The position numbers were made by a program, and so were the translations under genes. The notes under the pieces were generated by a model that was not told the DNA's origin, searched no databases, and saw only the letters and a program-made list of their open reading frames with translations. Positions 23,730 to 32,483 of a DNA stretch of 64,000 nt are shown here, piece by piece (position 1 is the first letter of the stretch; every line of letters begins with the position of its first letter). Source of the stretch: Ignavibacteriota bacterium (lineage in GTDB: Bacteria; Bacteroidota; Ignavibacteria; Palsa-1295); NCBI GenBank assembly GCA_003151825.1, contig PLYO01000014.1, positions 1-64,000 on the forward strand, read 5' to 3'.

Positions 23730-24716
23730 TTACGCCAGCGGATTGCTCTGCATAAAGGTCTCTTCGCCCTCATCTAATCGGGTTAGTTCGCTCTTCAGAT
23801 ATTCGAATGCTTCTTGCGGCGTGTCGGAAAAGTGAATGAGGTTCAGATCACTGCGCGAGATCATGCCATAATATGCGAGCTTATCGAAATCAATTATTTC
23901 ATCCCAAAAACTTTTGCCGTACACAACGACCGGCATCTTCTTTCGGATTTTTCCCGTCTGAATAAGCGTGAGGCATTCGAAGAGTTCGTCAATGGTGCCG
24001 AAACCTCCGGGAAACGCAACGAGCGCCTTGCTGAGATACGCAAACCAGAATTTACGCATAAAGAAGTAGTGGAACTCGAAATTCAGTTCATCGGTGATGA
24101 AGCTGTTTGGCATTTGCTCGAACGGGAGCGAAATGTTAAAACCGATCGACTTTCCGCCGGCAAGCGTCGCGCCCTTGTTTGCCGCTTCCATGATGCCCGG
24201 CCCGCCGCCGGAGCAAATCACATAACGCTGCTTGAACGAATGCGTCTTGATCGTCTCGACATTGACGTAAGGAATCTGCTCCTTGACCTGTGCGGCTGCA
24301 ATTTGCCCTTTTGCAACCTGCGACTTTTCATAGGTTTGCGCGGCTTGCGTAATGGACCATTCGGTAATGATGCGCGCAAGCTCAGTCGCGTCAGCGTAAT
24401 AGCGCGTGAGTTCCTTATGACGTGTGGCGCGCCGAACGGCTTCCGTGAGTTCCGCTTCGACTTCCGGCGTGCAGGAATTCGTCTGAATCGCAAGCGCGCG
24501 GGCGTTTTCGAGTTGATGCAGTTCCGCGCCGACCTCTTCCGGCGATTGTATGCGCGCGGAGCCGAAGAACACAATAGTATCCTTCACGCGCGCGCGCGCC
24601 AGCCGCGCGCGCGGCTCGATGTACTCCGAAAGCAAGCGGATCACCCGCGCATCGGGGCTGGTGAGAAATGCTTCGTTAAGATACGCCTTTTCGGCGCGTT
24701 GTTTTACGGCAGACAA
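23730..24716 (-). CDS. LOG-family (TIGR00730) Rossmann-fold protein
   Basis: 328 residues. The conserved core is SGGGPGIMEAANKGA, then KSIGFNISLPFEQ..N, FMRKFWFAYLSKALVAFPGGFGTIDELFE: the PGGxGTxxE motif of LOG-type nucleotide 5'-monophosphate phosphoribohydrolases, once called lysine decarboxylases. It is longer than the usual 180-240 residues, with about 110 N-terminal residues of charged helix. It likely releases a base from a nucleoside monophosphate; the substrate is not evident. Confidence 0.88.
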   Translation of the reverse strand: MSAVKQRAEKAYLNEAFLTSPDARVIRLLSEYIEPRARLARARVKDTIVFFGSARIQSPEEVGAELHQLENARALAIQTNSCTPEVEAELTEAVRRATRHKELTRYYADATELARIITEWSITQAAQTYEKSQVAKGQIAAAQVKEQIPYVNVETIKTHSFKQRYVICSGGGPGIMEAANKGATLAGGKSIGFNISLPFEQMPNSFITDELNFEFHYFFMRKFWFAYLSKALVAFPGGFGTIDELFECLTLIQTGKIRKKMPVVVYGKSFWDEIIDFDKLAYYGMISRSDLNLIHFSDTPQEAFEYLKSELTRLDEGEETFMQSNPLA

Positions 24717-24779
24717 TGTTTTAAAGTGCTAAAGTGCTGAGTATGCAAACGTTTGGGTCATCGGTTTCATTTGCACGGC

Positions 24780-25322
24780 TTACCATAAGATCGGCATCGA
24801 GATTGAAAAACCGATTACAGCTTGAGCAATGAGTGTACTTCTCGCTATCTCGCTGCCCTGAGGGCGTGTCAGTCCTATCGGCGTCCAGCCGGCGGAATCA
24901 TACTCGCGAAACCGGAGGCCGCTGCCAGCACGGTGATCCCAGGGAAAGAAATCGAGCAATTGTTCCCATTCATAGTAAGCGAAGTCATCGCCCCAGGTCC
25001 ACCAGATCAGATTGAATGAAATTGCAGAACTAAGTCCACACTCCTTATAGAGAAAATACGTAATGACAGCCTGCGAGATTCCCTCGGCGATACGAAAGAA
25101 AAGTGGAGCCTTAAATCCCTGCTCGCCATGCGCTTTTTTTAGAAGATTGAACCCAATATAATCGCCGAGCGAAAATACGAGCGAACTTCCGAGCACGTAC
25201 GCGTAACGATCGAGCCGCGTGCTGTTCGTGTCAGGAGCGAAAAAGGATTGCGAACGCAACGGCGCAGCGAGCACGGCGACTGCAAGGAATGAGAGGATAG
25301 AAGCACGCAGTAGCTTTACCAT
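24780..25322 (-). CDS. Tandem membrane paralogue 5 (WWTWGDD family)
   Basis: 180 residues with an N-terminal signal or first membrane helix and about four further hydrophobic segments. It has the family hallmarks YVLGSSLVFSLGDYIGFNLLKK, YFLYKECGLSSAISFN, WWTWGDDFAYY, AGWTPIGL and a C-terminal IAQAVIGFSIS. It is the last gene of the array and overlaps its upstream neighbour by 7 bp, so all five are probably co-transcribed. I do not recognise the family; function unknown. Confidence 0.75.
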   Translation of the reverse strand: MVKLLRASILSFLAVAVLAAPLRSQSFFAPDTNSTRLDRYAYVLGSSLVFSLGDYIGFNLLKKAHGEQGFKAPLFFRIAEGISQAVITYFLYKECGLSSAISFNLIWWTWGDDFAYYEWEQLLDFFPWDHRAGSGLRFREYDSAGWTPIGLTRPQGSEIARSTLIAQAVIGFSISMPILW

Positions 25323-25828
25323 AAGATTGCCATGGAGATGGAGAGTCCGATCACGGCTTGAGCAATCAGGGTATTTGATCGAATGTACTGGCTGTTCTTC
25401 CTCACGAGGCCAACCGGAGTCCAGGATGCGCCATAAAGGTCGTCGGGAATGTAGGCGGTAGCCCGATCAACCCAGGGGTACGGGGGATTCAGCAGGTTTG
25501 CCCAGCCGTAAAAGCCCCAATCATCGAGCCATGTCCACCACATCAAGTTCAATGCGATTGCAGATTTAATGCCGAACGCCTTGTAAAGGAAGTAAGTAAC
25601 GGCGGCCTGAACGGCGCCTTGAAAGAACCGGTACCACACGGGCGGTATGTATCCTGCCGGTGCGTTGTGACCCACCTTAAGCAAATCGAATCCCACATAA
25701 TCAACGAGCGAAAGCCCAAGTGACGCTCCGAGAACAAATTCAATGCGTTTGAGCCGGGTGCTGTCTTGTCCGCGCACATTCGTTGCCAGGAGCAGCGCGA
25801 GCATTGTACAGAGCAGGATTTTTTTCAT
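25316..25828 (-). CDS. Tandem membrane paralogue 4 (WWTWGDD family)
   Basis: 170 residues from the ATG at 25828 (MKKILLCTMLALLLATNVRGQ signal-like start). It shares the whole family pattern with its neighbours but has WWTWLDD instead of WWTWGDD and YKAFGIKSAIALN instead of YKECGLSSAISFN, so it is the most diverged member at the central motif. The frame is open to 25993 but only over the end of the upstream gene. Confidence 0.75.
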   Translation of the reverse strand: MKKILLCTMLALLLATNVRGQDSTRLKRIEFVLGASLGLSLVDYVGFDLLKVGHNAPAGYIPPVWYRFFQGAVQAAVTYFLYKAFGIKSAIALNLMWWTWLDDWGFYGWANLLNPPYPWVDRATAYIPDDLYGASWTPVGLVRKNSQYIRSNTLIAQAVIGLSISMAILW

Positions 25829-25833
25829 TGCGT

Positions 25834-26349
25834 TCACCAAAGAATTGCGATTGAAACGGAAAGTCCGATTATTGCCTGTGCCAAAAGTGTGCTTTCCGCA
25901 ATGGGGCTTTGTTGTGGACGCAAAAGACCGACTGGTGTCCAGCCTGCCCATGTGACAGGAACCTGCAATCCGTTCCAGGACCGATTTTCCCAATGGTGGC
26001 CATCGCTTGGAGGATTGATGAGCGTGGCCCAGCCATAATATCCCAAGTCATCGCCCCATGTCCACCAAATTAAATTGAAAGAGATCGCAGAGGGAAGGCC
26101 GCACGTTTTGTACAAAAAATACGAGATCGCAATCTGAATACCCGCCTCGACACCTCGATACCAGGAAGGCGTGGTATTATCGATGCGAATTAAATTATGT
26201 CCCACGTAATCGACAAGCGAAAATCCGAGCGATGAGCCGATCACATATTCGATGCGTTTGAGCCGTGTGGTGTCTTGTCCGCGCACATTCGTTGCCATCA
26301 GAAGCACGAGCATCGTAAAGATCAGGATTTTTTTCATTGCGTTCACCAA
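25834..26349 (-). CDS. Tandem membrane paralogue 3 (WWTWGDD family)
   Basis: 171 residues beginning MVNAMKKILIFTM. It carries RIEYVIGSSLGFSLVDYVGHNL, YFLYKTCGLPSAISFN, WWTWGDDLGYYGW and a C-terminal AQAIIGLSVS. Its start overlaps the upstream stop by 7 bp. Its N-terminus is almost identical to that of paralogues 2 and 4, while the central segment between the second and third helices differs, a sign of recombination within the array. Confidence 0.75.
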   Translation of the reverse strand: MVNAMKKILIFTMLVLLMATNVRGQDTTRLKRIEYVIGSSLGFSLVDYVGHNLIRIDNTTPSWYRGVEAGIQIAISYFLYKTCGLPSAISFNLIWWTWGDDLGYYGWATLINPPSDGHHWENRSWNGLQVPVTWAGWTPVGLLRPQQSPIAESTLLAQAIIGLSVSIAILW

Positions 26350-26876
26350 ATTATTGCCATGGAAACCGAAAATCCCACAATAGCTTGAGCATATAGCGTA
26401 TATTTATCGATGACCGAACCCTGCTTGCGCAAAAGCCCAATTGGCGTCCATCCTGCCCAGGTTATGTCATTACCTGGCTTGAGTCCGCTTTGCGAGCTGC
26501 TTTCCCAGGGGAAGAGACTCGTTGAAGCTCCCCAGCCATAATACGCTAAATCGTCTCCCCATGTCCACCAAATCAAGTTGAATGAAATTGCCGAACTAAG
26601 GCCGCACTCCTTATACAAAAAATAGGTAATCGCTGACTGCACAAGCACCCTGGAAATGCTAAATATTGGTGGAATGTAAAAATAACCACCTGCTTCAGCG
26701 CCAGCAGCCTTTTTCACAAGGTTGTAGCCAACGTAATCGGCAAACGAAAATACGAGCGTACTTCCGAGGACATACTCATAACGCTGAATCCGTGTGCTAT
26801 CTTGAGCTCGCAAGGTGGAGATCGGCAACACCGAGAGCATCGTAAAGATCAGGATTTTTTTCATTGCGTTCACCAT
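26343..26876 (-). CDS. Tandem membrane paralogue 2 (WWTWGDD family)
   Basis: 177 residues from ATG 26876 (MVNAMKKILIFTMLSVL). It has YEYVLGSTLVFSFADYVGYNLVKK, ITYFLYKECGLSSAISFN, WWTWGDDLAYYGWG, AGWTPIGLLRKQGS and YAQAIVGFSVS. The start overlaps the stop of paralogue 1 by 7 bp; an ATG four codons later is an alternative. Confidence 0.75.
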   Translation of the reverse strand: MVNAMKKILIFTMLSVLPISTLRAQDSTRIQRYEYVLGSTLVFSFADYVGYNLVKKAAGAEAGGYFYIPPIFSISRVLVQSAITYFLYKECGLSSAISFNLIWWTWGDDLAYYGWGASTSLFPWESSSQSGLKPGNDITWAGWTPIGLLRKQGSVIDKYTLYAQAIVGFSVSMAIIW

Positions 26877-27409
26877 ATTATTGCCATCGAAACAGATAAT
26901 CCGATAACCGCTTGTGCAACCAGCGCGTTTTTCGCAATCCAGCTTCCTTGCGGCCTCACAAGGCCAATGGGCGTCCATCCAGCAGAATTATATTCGGTAA
27001 AACGCAGACCGCTTTGCGCCCGGCTCTCCCACGGGAACCAGCTTAATAATTGCCCCCAGCCATAATAGGCAAAATCGTCGCCCCACGTCCACCAGATCAG
27101 ATTGAATGAAATTGCGGAACTAAGGCCACACTCCTTATAGAGAAAATAAGTAATAGCAGCCTGCGTGATTCCCTCGGCGATACGAAAGAAAAGTGGAGCC
27201 GTAAATCCCTGCTCGCCATGCGCTTTTTTTAGAAGATTGAACCCAATATAATCGCCGAGCGCAAAGGTCAGCGAAGCGCCGAGCACGACACCATAGCGTT
27301 CGAGCCGCGTGCTCGTCGTGTCCTGAGTTCTCCCTATCGACACTCGGAGAGTCAGTAGAACGAGCAAAGTGATAAAAACTCGATTAGTAAAATCTATCCT
27401 CACCGTCAT
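26870..27409 (-). CDS. Tandem membrane paralogue 1 (WWTWGDD family)
   Basis: 179 residues, first gene of the array. It has YGVVLGASLTFALGDYIGFNLLKKAHGEQGF, ITYFLYKECGLSSAISFN, WWTWGDDFAYYGWGQLL and AQAVIGLSVS. Over most of its length it is closest to paralogue 5 at the far end of the array. A GTG start at 27403 fits the GAGGG ribosome-binding sequence better than ATG 27409. Confidence 0.75.
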   Translation of the reverse strand: MTVRIDFTNRVFITLLVLLTLRVSIGRTQDTTSTRLERYGVVLGASLTFALGDYIGFNLLKKAHGEQGFTAPLFFRIAEGITQAAITYFLYKECGLSSAISFNLIWWTWGDDFAYYGWGQLLSWFPWESRAQSGLRFTEYNSAGWTPIGLVRPQGSWIAKNALVAQAVIGLSVSMAIIW

Positions 27410-27523
27410 CCCTCAACTTTTAGTTTGCGTCCTAAGTTCATGGCTGTCAATAAATCGAGTTTGAGCTCGGTTTATTTTGAAGTGGAACTGAAGGACGCGT
27501 TTTATGGTAAATGTTTATATACT

Positions 27524-29218
27524 ATGACTCTCTCCCGCCGGCACATTCTTTACGCACTCGCAGGTATTATTGCTGCTACGGTACTTCTCTGGATCGGAGT
27601 GGCGGGAATTAATCTCAATTGCGACGATTATCAGTACATCGAGTCGATGGCTCCTATTCGCTCCGTAGCCGATCTTTTTCGTCCTTTTGTGATGACCGAT
27701 TTTAACCCGATATGGTATCGGCCGTTCGCAAACCTTACGATGGCAGTAGATTTTCTATTTTTTCATTGGGCCGGCGGATCTTATCATCTCACGAATCTTT
27801 TTTTTCATTTGCTTGCCACGGTTACGGTTTTTTATTTTGTACGGTCGATCTTTGGCCTGCGAACAGGTCTTGCCCTCTTGGTTTCATTAGCATTCGGCCT
27901 CAATGCTTCCCATGAATATAATCTAACGACGGACACGGCCCGAGCAGATATTCTTGTCGCATTCTTTATAATGTGGACACTGCTTGCAGAGCAAAAAGCT
28001 CAGCGCGAAAACTCATTATGGTGGAAGCTGGGCGGTATGATTGCATTTAGCTTTGCTCTGTTTTCGAAAGAGTCTGCGTTTTTCGTCTTGCCGCTTATAC
28101 CGTGGTTTTCACTTCCAAAGAGTGCTATCCGACCGGACTGGACTAAGCTGTTGGGTTCTTTGACTCCGTATGCCATTATCGCAATAGCTTTCCTCATCCT
28201 GCATTCCCATTATGGCGCATCGTCAGCTCAAAATCCATGGGCAAGTTTGCTTACGATGAAAGGAATTCAACAAGATCTTTATCAGAATGGGATGGGTGCT
28301 GGTTACATTCTTTTTCCTGTCGACTTTAGCGCCGCTCTCGTGATTTTTCGTGATTATAGTAGAATAATCCTGCCGACAGCCGCTCTGCTCATTGCGAGCG
28401 TTTCGTGGTTGATGTGGAGCAATCGTAGTTCGAAAGAGGCCCAAGATATGCTCAAACCGCTGGCATTATTTTTTATTACCACGCTACCCATCGTGGTGTT
28501 TGCACGATGGAGGTTTTATTTGCCATCGGTTGCACTTCTCGTTATGGTTGCTTTGTGTGCCGCCCTCCTTTGGGAGCGAGGAGGCATTGTTGTGCGTTCC
28601 ACGCTGTCTGTCGCACTTATTGGACTCACAATTTTTCATGTTCGACAAGCGATTGCCGATCAGAACGATTGGCGTTTAGCGACCCAATGGATTGAAACAT
28701 TGCATCTTCAACTCGTTCCCATTTTGAGGCAGGAACGCGAACAGCCTCATTCCATGAGCTTTCTCACATTGCCGGCCAAATGCGGCGACGGTGTTGTATT
28801 ACCTATCGGAGAGGATGCTTTAGTCAAACGGAGTGAAGCGGACCTTCTGGGACAATCGGTTGAAGGAACCGGAAATGTCTCCAGAGCAAAAATTTCCGCT
28901 TGGACGGCCATTCATGTTTTTTCGCTCGATGCTTCGGAAGGATACCCGAACCTTCATGTTGACCAGCTTGGAAAACTACATTATTTGGTTCACGTCCCCG
29001 TTGGCGGTTCTGTCGTGCTTGCGCCAGCAGAACTAAGCAGCAGAGGGGTCTCCATCCTCCAAACGAAGTTTCATACCGGCGATACGATTCAATCTGCAAA
29101 ATGCCTTTGTACAATCGTCAACGAAAACGATGGCAAAGCCTATGCAATCGACGTAAAAGTTGCCGATTCGACGGCTCTTCCAGTCTATTTCGATGGCACA
29201 ACACTTCGAAAATTTTAG
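27524..29218 (+). CDS. GT-C type membrane glycosyltransferase (PMT-like)
   Basis: 564 residues from ATG 27524 (MTLSRRHILYALAG); an earlier in-frame ATG at 27425 adds 33 residues that do not look coding. The protein has about ten membrane helices in the first 400 residues. The first periplasmic loop carries the acidic motif NCDDYQYIE typical of GT-C enzymes that use lipid-linked sugars, and YHLTNLFFHLL resembles PMT-2 proteins. A soluble C-terminal region of about 150 residues follows. It probably glycosylates surface polymers or proteins; donor and acceptor unknown. Confidence 0.75.
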   Translation: MTLSRRHILYALAGIIAATVLLWIGVAGINLNCDDYQYIESMAPIRSVADLFRPFVMTDFNPIWYRPFANLTMAVDFLFFHWAGGSYHLTNLFFHLLATVTVFYFVRSIFGLRTGLALLVSLAFGLNASHEYNLTTDTARADILVAFFIMWTLLAEQKAQRENSLWWKLGGMIAFSFALFSKESAFFVLPLIPWFSLPKSAIRPDWTKLLGSLTPYAIIAIAFLILHSHYGASSAQNPWASLLTMKGIQQDLYQNGMGAGYILFPVDFSAALVIFRDYSRIILPTAALLIASVSWLMWSNRSSKEAQDMLKPLALFFITTLPIVVFARWRFYLPSVALLVMVALCAALLWERGGIVVRSTLSVALIGLTIFHVRQAIADQNDWRLATQWIETLHLQLVPILRQEREQPHSMSFLTLPAKCGDGVVLPIGEDALVKRSEADLLGQSVEGTGNVSRAKISAWTAIHVFSLDASEGYPNLHVDQLGKLHYLVHVPVGGSVVLAPAELSSRGVSILQTKFHTGDTIQSAKCLCTIVNENDGKAYAIDVKVADSTALPVYFDGTTLRKF

Positions 29219-29300
29219 TGGAGTTAGTTCCTGAGTCACCGCAACTGAGAAGTTTTCATCTTACCTTAAGTTATTACCGCCGCTGGTGATGAAAGCCTGT

Positions 29301-30512
29301 TTATGTTCGAGTAAGTCTCGTAATCTCCAGCATCCGCTCCAACGCCACGCGCGCCCACTTTTTTTCCGAATCCGATACGACGATCTGATTTTTCACAACG
29401 CCTTGTTTCAAATTCTCCAAAATATCGAGTAAAGATTCCGGCGAGATGCGGTACATTGTCGCGCATTCGCAGGCATAGGGCGCGAGCGTAGTGATAAATT
29501 GTTCGGGATGATCTTTCTTTAGGCGGTTGACAAGATGGTGCTCCGTGCCAATCGCCCATTTGCTTCCCGCCGGAGCCTCATCGACGGTCTTCATAATGTA
29601 TGAAGTCGAGCCAACTTTATCCGCCTGCCGAACGACTTCGAAATTGCATTCCGGGTGTACCATTACCTGAATGCCGGGATATAGCGCACGCATAATGTTC
29701 GGATGTGACGGTTGAAAATGCTGATGGACCGAACAGTGGCCTCGCCAAAGAAAAATTTTCGCCTGTTGCAATTCTTCCTCGGTTAGACCACCCCCCGGCC
29801 CCCTCCTTGAAAAGGAGGGGGAGTTTTGAGTTTGATCATATAATTTGATCTCATCAAGCGGAATGCCCATCTGATAGAACGCAGTGTTTCGACCTAAGTG
29901 CTGATCGGGAAAGAAAAATACTTTTTCGAATCCTTGATCGAATGCCCATTGGAAAATTGCGCGATTGTTGGAACTCGTCGAGACCGCTCCGCCATGTTCG
30001 CCGCAAAAAGCTTTTATCGCCGCGCTGGAGTTCATATACGTTATCGGGCAAACTTTTTCGGTATCGATATACCCCCCTATCTCATCCCAGACATCTTGCA
30101 CTTGCTCGATCCGCGCCATATCACTCATCGAACATCCTGCCTTGAGATCGGGAAGGATTACTTTCTGGTGCGGCGCGCTCACAATATCGGCTGTTTCCGC
30201 CATAAAATGAACGCCACAAAAAATGATGAACTCTCTATCGTTAAGCTCAGAAGCAAAACGCGAAAGCTCGAACGAATCGCCCATCCGGTCGGCAAATTGG
30301 ATGATGTCGTCGCGCTGATAGTGATGTCCAAGAATAACGATCCTGTCTCGCAATTCTTCTTTCAGCGCGTGCGTGCGGCGCACGACTTCCTCGGAAGTCG
30401 TTTCAGCAACGAGCGAATCCTCGACACCACCAGCATGATCGCTCATGCTTCCTGCCCCCTCCTTGAAAAGGAGGGGGTTTTCAACTACTGGTAATTCAAG
30501 AAGTTCAGACAT
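29301..30512 (-). CDS. nadA: Quinolinate synthase
   Basis: 403 residues. It condenses iminoaspartate with dihydroxyacetone phosphate to quinolinate in NAD synthesis, using a 4Fe-4S cluster. Visible motifs are ILGHHYQRDDI, CGVHFMAETADI, LPDLKAGCSM, GHCSVHQHF and VHPECNFEVV. Two copies of the same 23-bp palindrome lie in the coding sequence: one near the N-terminus (encoding NPLLFKEGAGS, 30455-30477) and one in the middle (encoding SPSFSRRGPGGG, 29799-29821). Both keep the frame. The N-terminal 23 residues before MSDHAGG may be entirely repeat-derived. The next gene upstream (ygfZ) overlaps by 8 bp. Confidence 0.95.
   Translation of the reverse strand: MSELLELPVVENPLLFKEGAGSMSDHAGGVEDSLVAETTSEEVVRRTHALKEELRDRIVILGHHYQRDDIIQFADRMGDSFELSRFASELNDREFIIFCGVHFMAETADIVSAPHQKVILPDLKAGCSMSDMARIEQVQDVWDEIGGYIDTEKVCPITYMNSSAAIKAFCGEHGGAVSTSSNNRAIFQWAFDQGFEKVFFFPDQHLGRNTAFYQMGIPLDEIKLYDQTQNSPSFSRRGPGGGLTEEELQQAKIFLWRGHCSVHQHFQPSHPNIMRALYPGIQVMVHPECNFEVVRQADKVGSTSYIMKTVDEAPAGSKWAIGTEHHLVNRLKKDHPEQFITTLAPYACECATMYRISPESLLDILENLKQGVVKNQIVVSDSEKKWARVALERMLEITRLTRT
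29799..29821. repeat. Coding palindrome in nadA (middle), CCCCCTCCTT family
   Basis: CCCCCTCCTT, gaa and AAGGAGGGGG form a perfect 10-bp stem. It encodes part of a Gly/Pro/Arg-rich insert between two conserved parts of NadA. Confidence 0.9.
30455..30477. repeat. Coding palindrome in nadA (N-terminus), CCCCCTCCTT family
   Basis: Same 10-bp stem and gaa loop as the copy at 29799-29821, read in a different frame (PLLFKEGAG). Confidence 0.9.
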
Positions 30513-31536
30513 CGAATGGTAATGTAACGATCATTGCTGGCAACTTATGGCCTTCATTATCCTTTACGGAAACAATCGTGCCGAGATTCGCATATTTTGC
30601 GCGCACATAGCCCAATCCGATTGCTCCATTCGCGGGCGAATGTGCAATGCTGGTCACGTCGCCGATTTCATCGCCGAGCGGGTTGACGCCCACTAACGCT
30701 TCATCCGAAATTCGATTTCCGATAGCTGGCGATCCATCTTGAAAGCGTAATCCTACCAACTGCCGCTGGACTTTATCCTGCGCGTCGAGCCGCGCAATCA
30801 CCTCTTGCCCGATGTAACAGCCTTTCGTGAAGCTCACCGCTTCCAAAGCGAGCTTTAGTTCGAGTGGATTGTGCTTCTCGTTGATTTCATTCGGCGCGAC
30901 AGGAGTTCCATTCTCGATTCGCAGAACTTCAAAAAGCTCGGAATCGAAAATCGCTCCACCGCGTCCGAGGACATTCGCTTCAAGTTTACTCCAAACGCTT
31001 GAAGCTGTGTCAACAGCCGTGAGAACAAACCACGCATTTCCAGCAAGGCTTGGAGCCTTCACAAATGTCGCGGGAATGGATTCAATTTGCAAATCAAAGA
31101 CGCTCGCGCGCGATTCTTCGATTGATTCCTGAGACGCATATTGTCTGACAATCGAGATTGCCTTCGGCCCGCAGATAAGGAATTGCGCTATCTTTTCCGT
31201 CGCAAGTTCGAAGCGCGCATCTTCCATGATCGTGAACTTATCGAGCCATTGGATAATGCTTTCCTCTTTGTCTTTGCTCGTGATAAGCAGCGTGTCTCCT
31301 GCACTATCTCGCACGACTTTCAGGACATCAATAAAGCGGCCTTTCTCATTCGTGAGAATCGTGAGCACCGCCTGACCCTTCGCCTGTTCCAGCGGCTTCA
31401 AATCGTTGGTGGACATGCGGTGCAAAAGATCCAATGCGTCCTTACCGCGCGCAAAAAGCCGGCCATAGGAATTCGTGGCATCGAATAATCCGACGTTTTT
31501 TCGAACTTTGAGGTATTGGTCGTGGTCGATGCTCAT
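30505..31536 (-). CDS. ygfZ: Folate-binding YgfZ/GcvT-like protein
   Basis: 343 residues from ATG 31536 (MSIDHDQYLKVRK). It has the GcvT fold and the YgfZ signature KGCYIGQEVIARL with its conserved Cys. YgfZ-type proteins act with folate in assembly or repair of Fe-S enzymes. A neighbouring 4Fe-4S enzyme gene (nadA), overlapping it by 8 bp, fits that role. A longer frame from 31617 overlaps the divergent gene and is unlikely. Confidence 0.88.
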   Translation of the reverse strand: MSIDHDQYLKVRKNVGLFDATNSYGRLFARGKDALDLLHRMSTNDLKPLEQAKGQAVLTILTNEKGRFIDVLKVVRDSAGDTLLITSKDKEESIIQWLDKFTIMEDARFELATEKIAQFLICGPKAISIVRQYASQESIEESRASVFDLQIESIPATFVKAPSLAGNAWFVLTAVDTASSVWSKLEANVLGRGGAIFDSELFEVLRIENGTPVAPNEINEKHNPLELKLALEAVSFTKGCYIGQEVIARLDAQDKVQRQLVGLRFQDGSPAIGNRISDEALVGVNPLGDEIGDVTSIAHSPANGAIGLGYVRAKYANLGTIVSVKDNEGHKLPAMIVTLPFDV

Positions 31537-31615
31537 ATTAATGGATAACAATCCAGAGTTCTCTAATGTGTCATACGCCGGAGTAGCTTGCGCTTCAATT
31601 GTGTTTGAAATAAGC

Positions 31616-32425
31616 ATGACGATCGTCGATCTAACTCCCGACTATTGGAAATTTCTTTCCGGCGAAGCGAGCTTCGAGGAATATCGAACAACGAATATGG
31701 CGCTTTTCGATCATTACCTAAAATTTTGGAGTGATGGCGAAAACTTATACACTTCGTTCTCATTCGAAGAAGTTAAAGCTCGACAAGAACTCATAGTCCG
31801 ACATTTGATCGCCGCAGATGAGCGGCTTCAAGAGAATGGATTTTTGACTGAAGACTTAAGTGCGATTCTTTTTGTGGGAGATCATTCCGCCAATGGTCAC
31901 GCATTTCTCGATAACGGCAAGCCTGTCGCATGGTTTGCTATCGAGTGTTTTGCGACCGAACTCGAAGCGAAGATATTTACCCTGCATGAGCTTATTCACG
32001 CGTTGCATTACGCGGCACGTCCGGAATTCGCGTTCAACACTATGGAGCAAAAACGCTATGTCTCTCGACAATTGATATCGGAAGGGATCGCAACGTACCT
32101 CACAAAACGCCTTTGGAATGTAAACGACGACGTTGCGTTATGGGCGGACAAACTCTCTCCCGCGCAACTACACTCATGGATGACCGCTTGCCAAAATTCC
32201 GAGAAGGAATTATTCCAGTTTGTTGCTGCGAATTTCGATTCTTCCGATCCTTCTATTCACATATTTCACGCCGCGAATCCAAAAGATATTTACTCGTATC
32301 GAGCCGGATATTACGCTGGATTGAAATTGATTGAATCAATAGCTTTAGATAATAATTTTAATGATCTGGAGTTGATAAACACACCGTTAGCAGAGATGAA
32401 ACAGCTCGTTTGGAACACTCTGTAA
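31616..32425 (+). CDS. Putative zinc metallopeptidase (gluzincin-like)
   Basis: 269 residues from ATG 31616. The motif HELIHALHYA fits HExxH, and ISEGIATYLTKRLW about 35 residues later supplies a plausible third ligand Glu in the gluzincin arrangement. There is no signal peptide or membrane helix, so it should be cytoplasmic. The family is not recognised (DUF2268-like is possible). It is divergent from ygfZ with an 80-bp gap between starts. Confidence 0.6.
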   Translation: MTIVDLTPDYWKFLSGEASFEEYRTTNMALFDHYLKFWSDGENLYTSFSFEEVKARQELIVRHLIAADERLQENGFLTEDLSAILFVGDHSANGHAFLDNGKPVAWFAIECFATELEAKIFTLHELIHALHYAARPEFAFNTMEQKRYVSRQLISEGIATYLTKRLWNVNDDVALWADKLSPAQLHSWMTACQNSEKELFQFVAANFDSSDPSIHIFHAANPKDIYSYRAGYYAGLKLIESIALDNNFNDLELINTPLAEMKQLVWNTL

Positions 32426-32472
32426 AGGTTCGCTTAATAACAGAAATTTCGATGTTCGACTCTCTAATGTCG

Positions 32473-32480
32473 TATTTTTG
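32473..32480 (+). promoter_or_regulatory. Candidate -7 box directly before spmA
   Basis: TATTTTTG fits TAnnTTTG and ends 3 bp before the spmA ATG. If used, the transcript would be leaderless or nearly so. No good TTG is found 20 bp upstream. Confidence 0.35.
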
Positions 32481-32483
32481 AAC

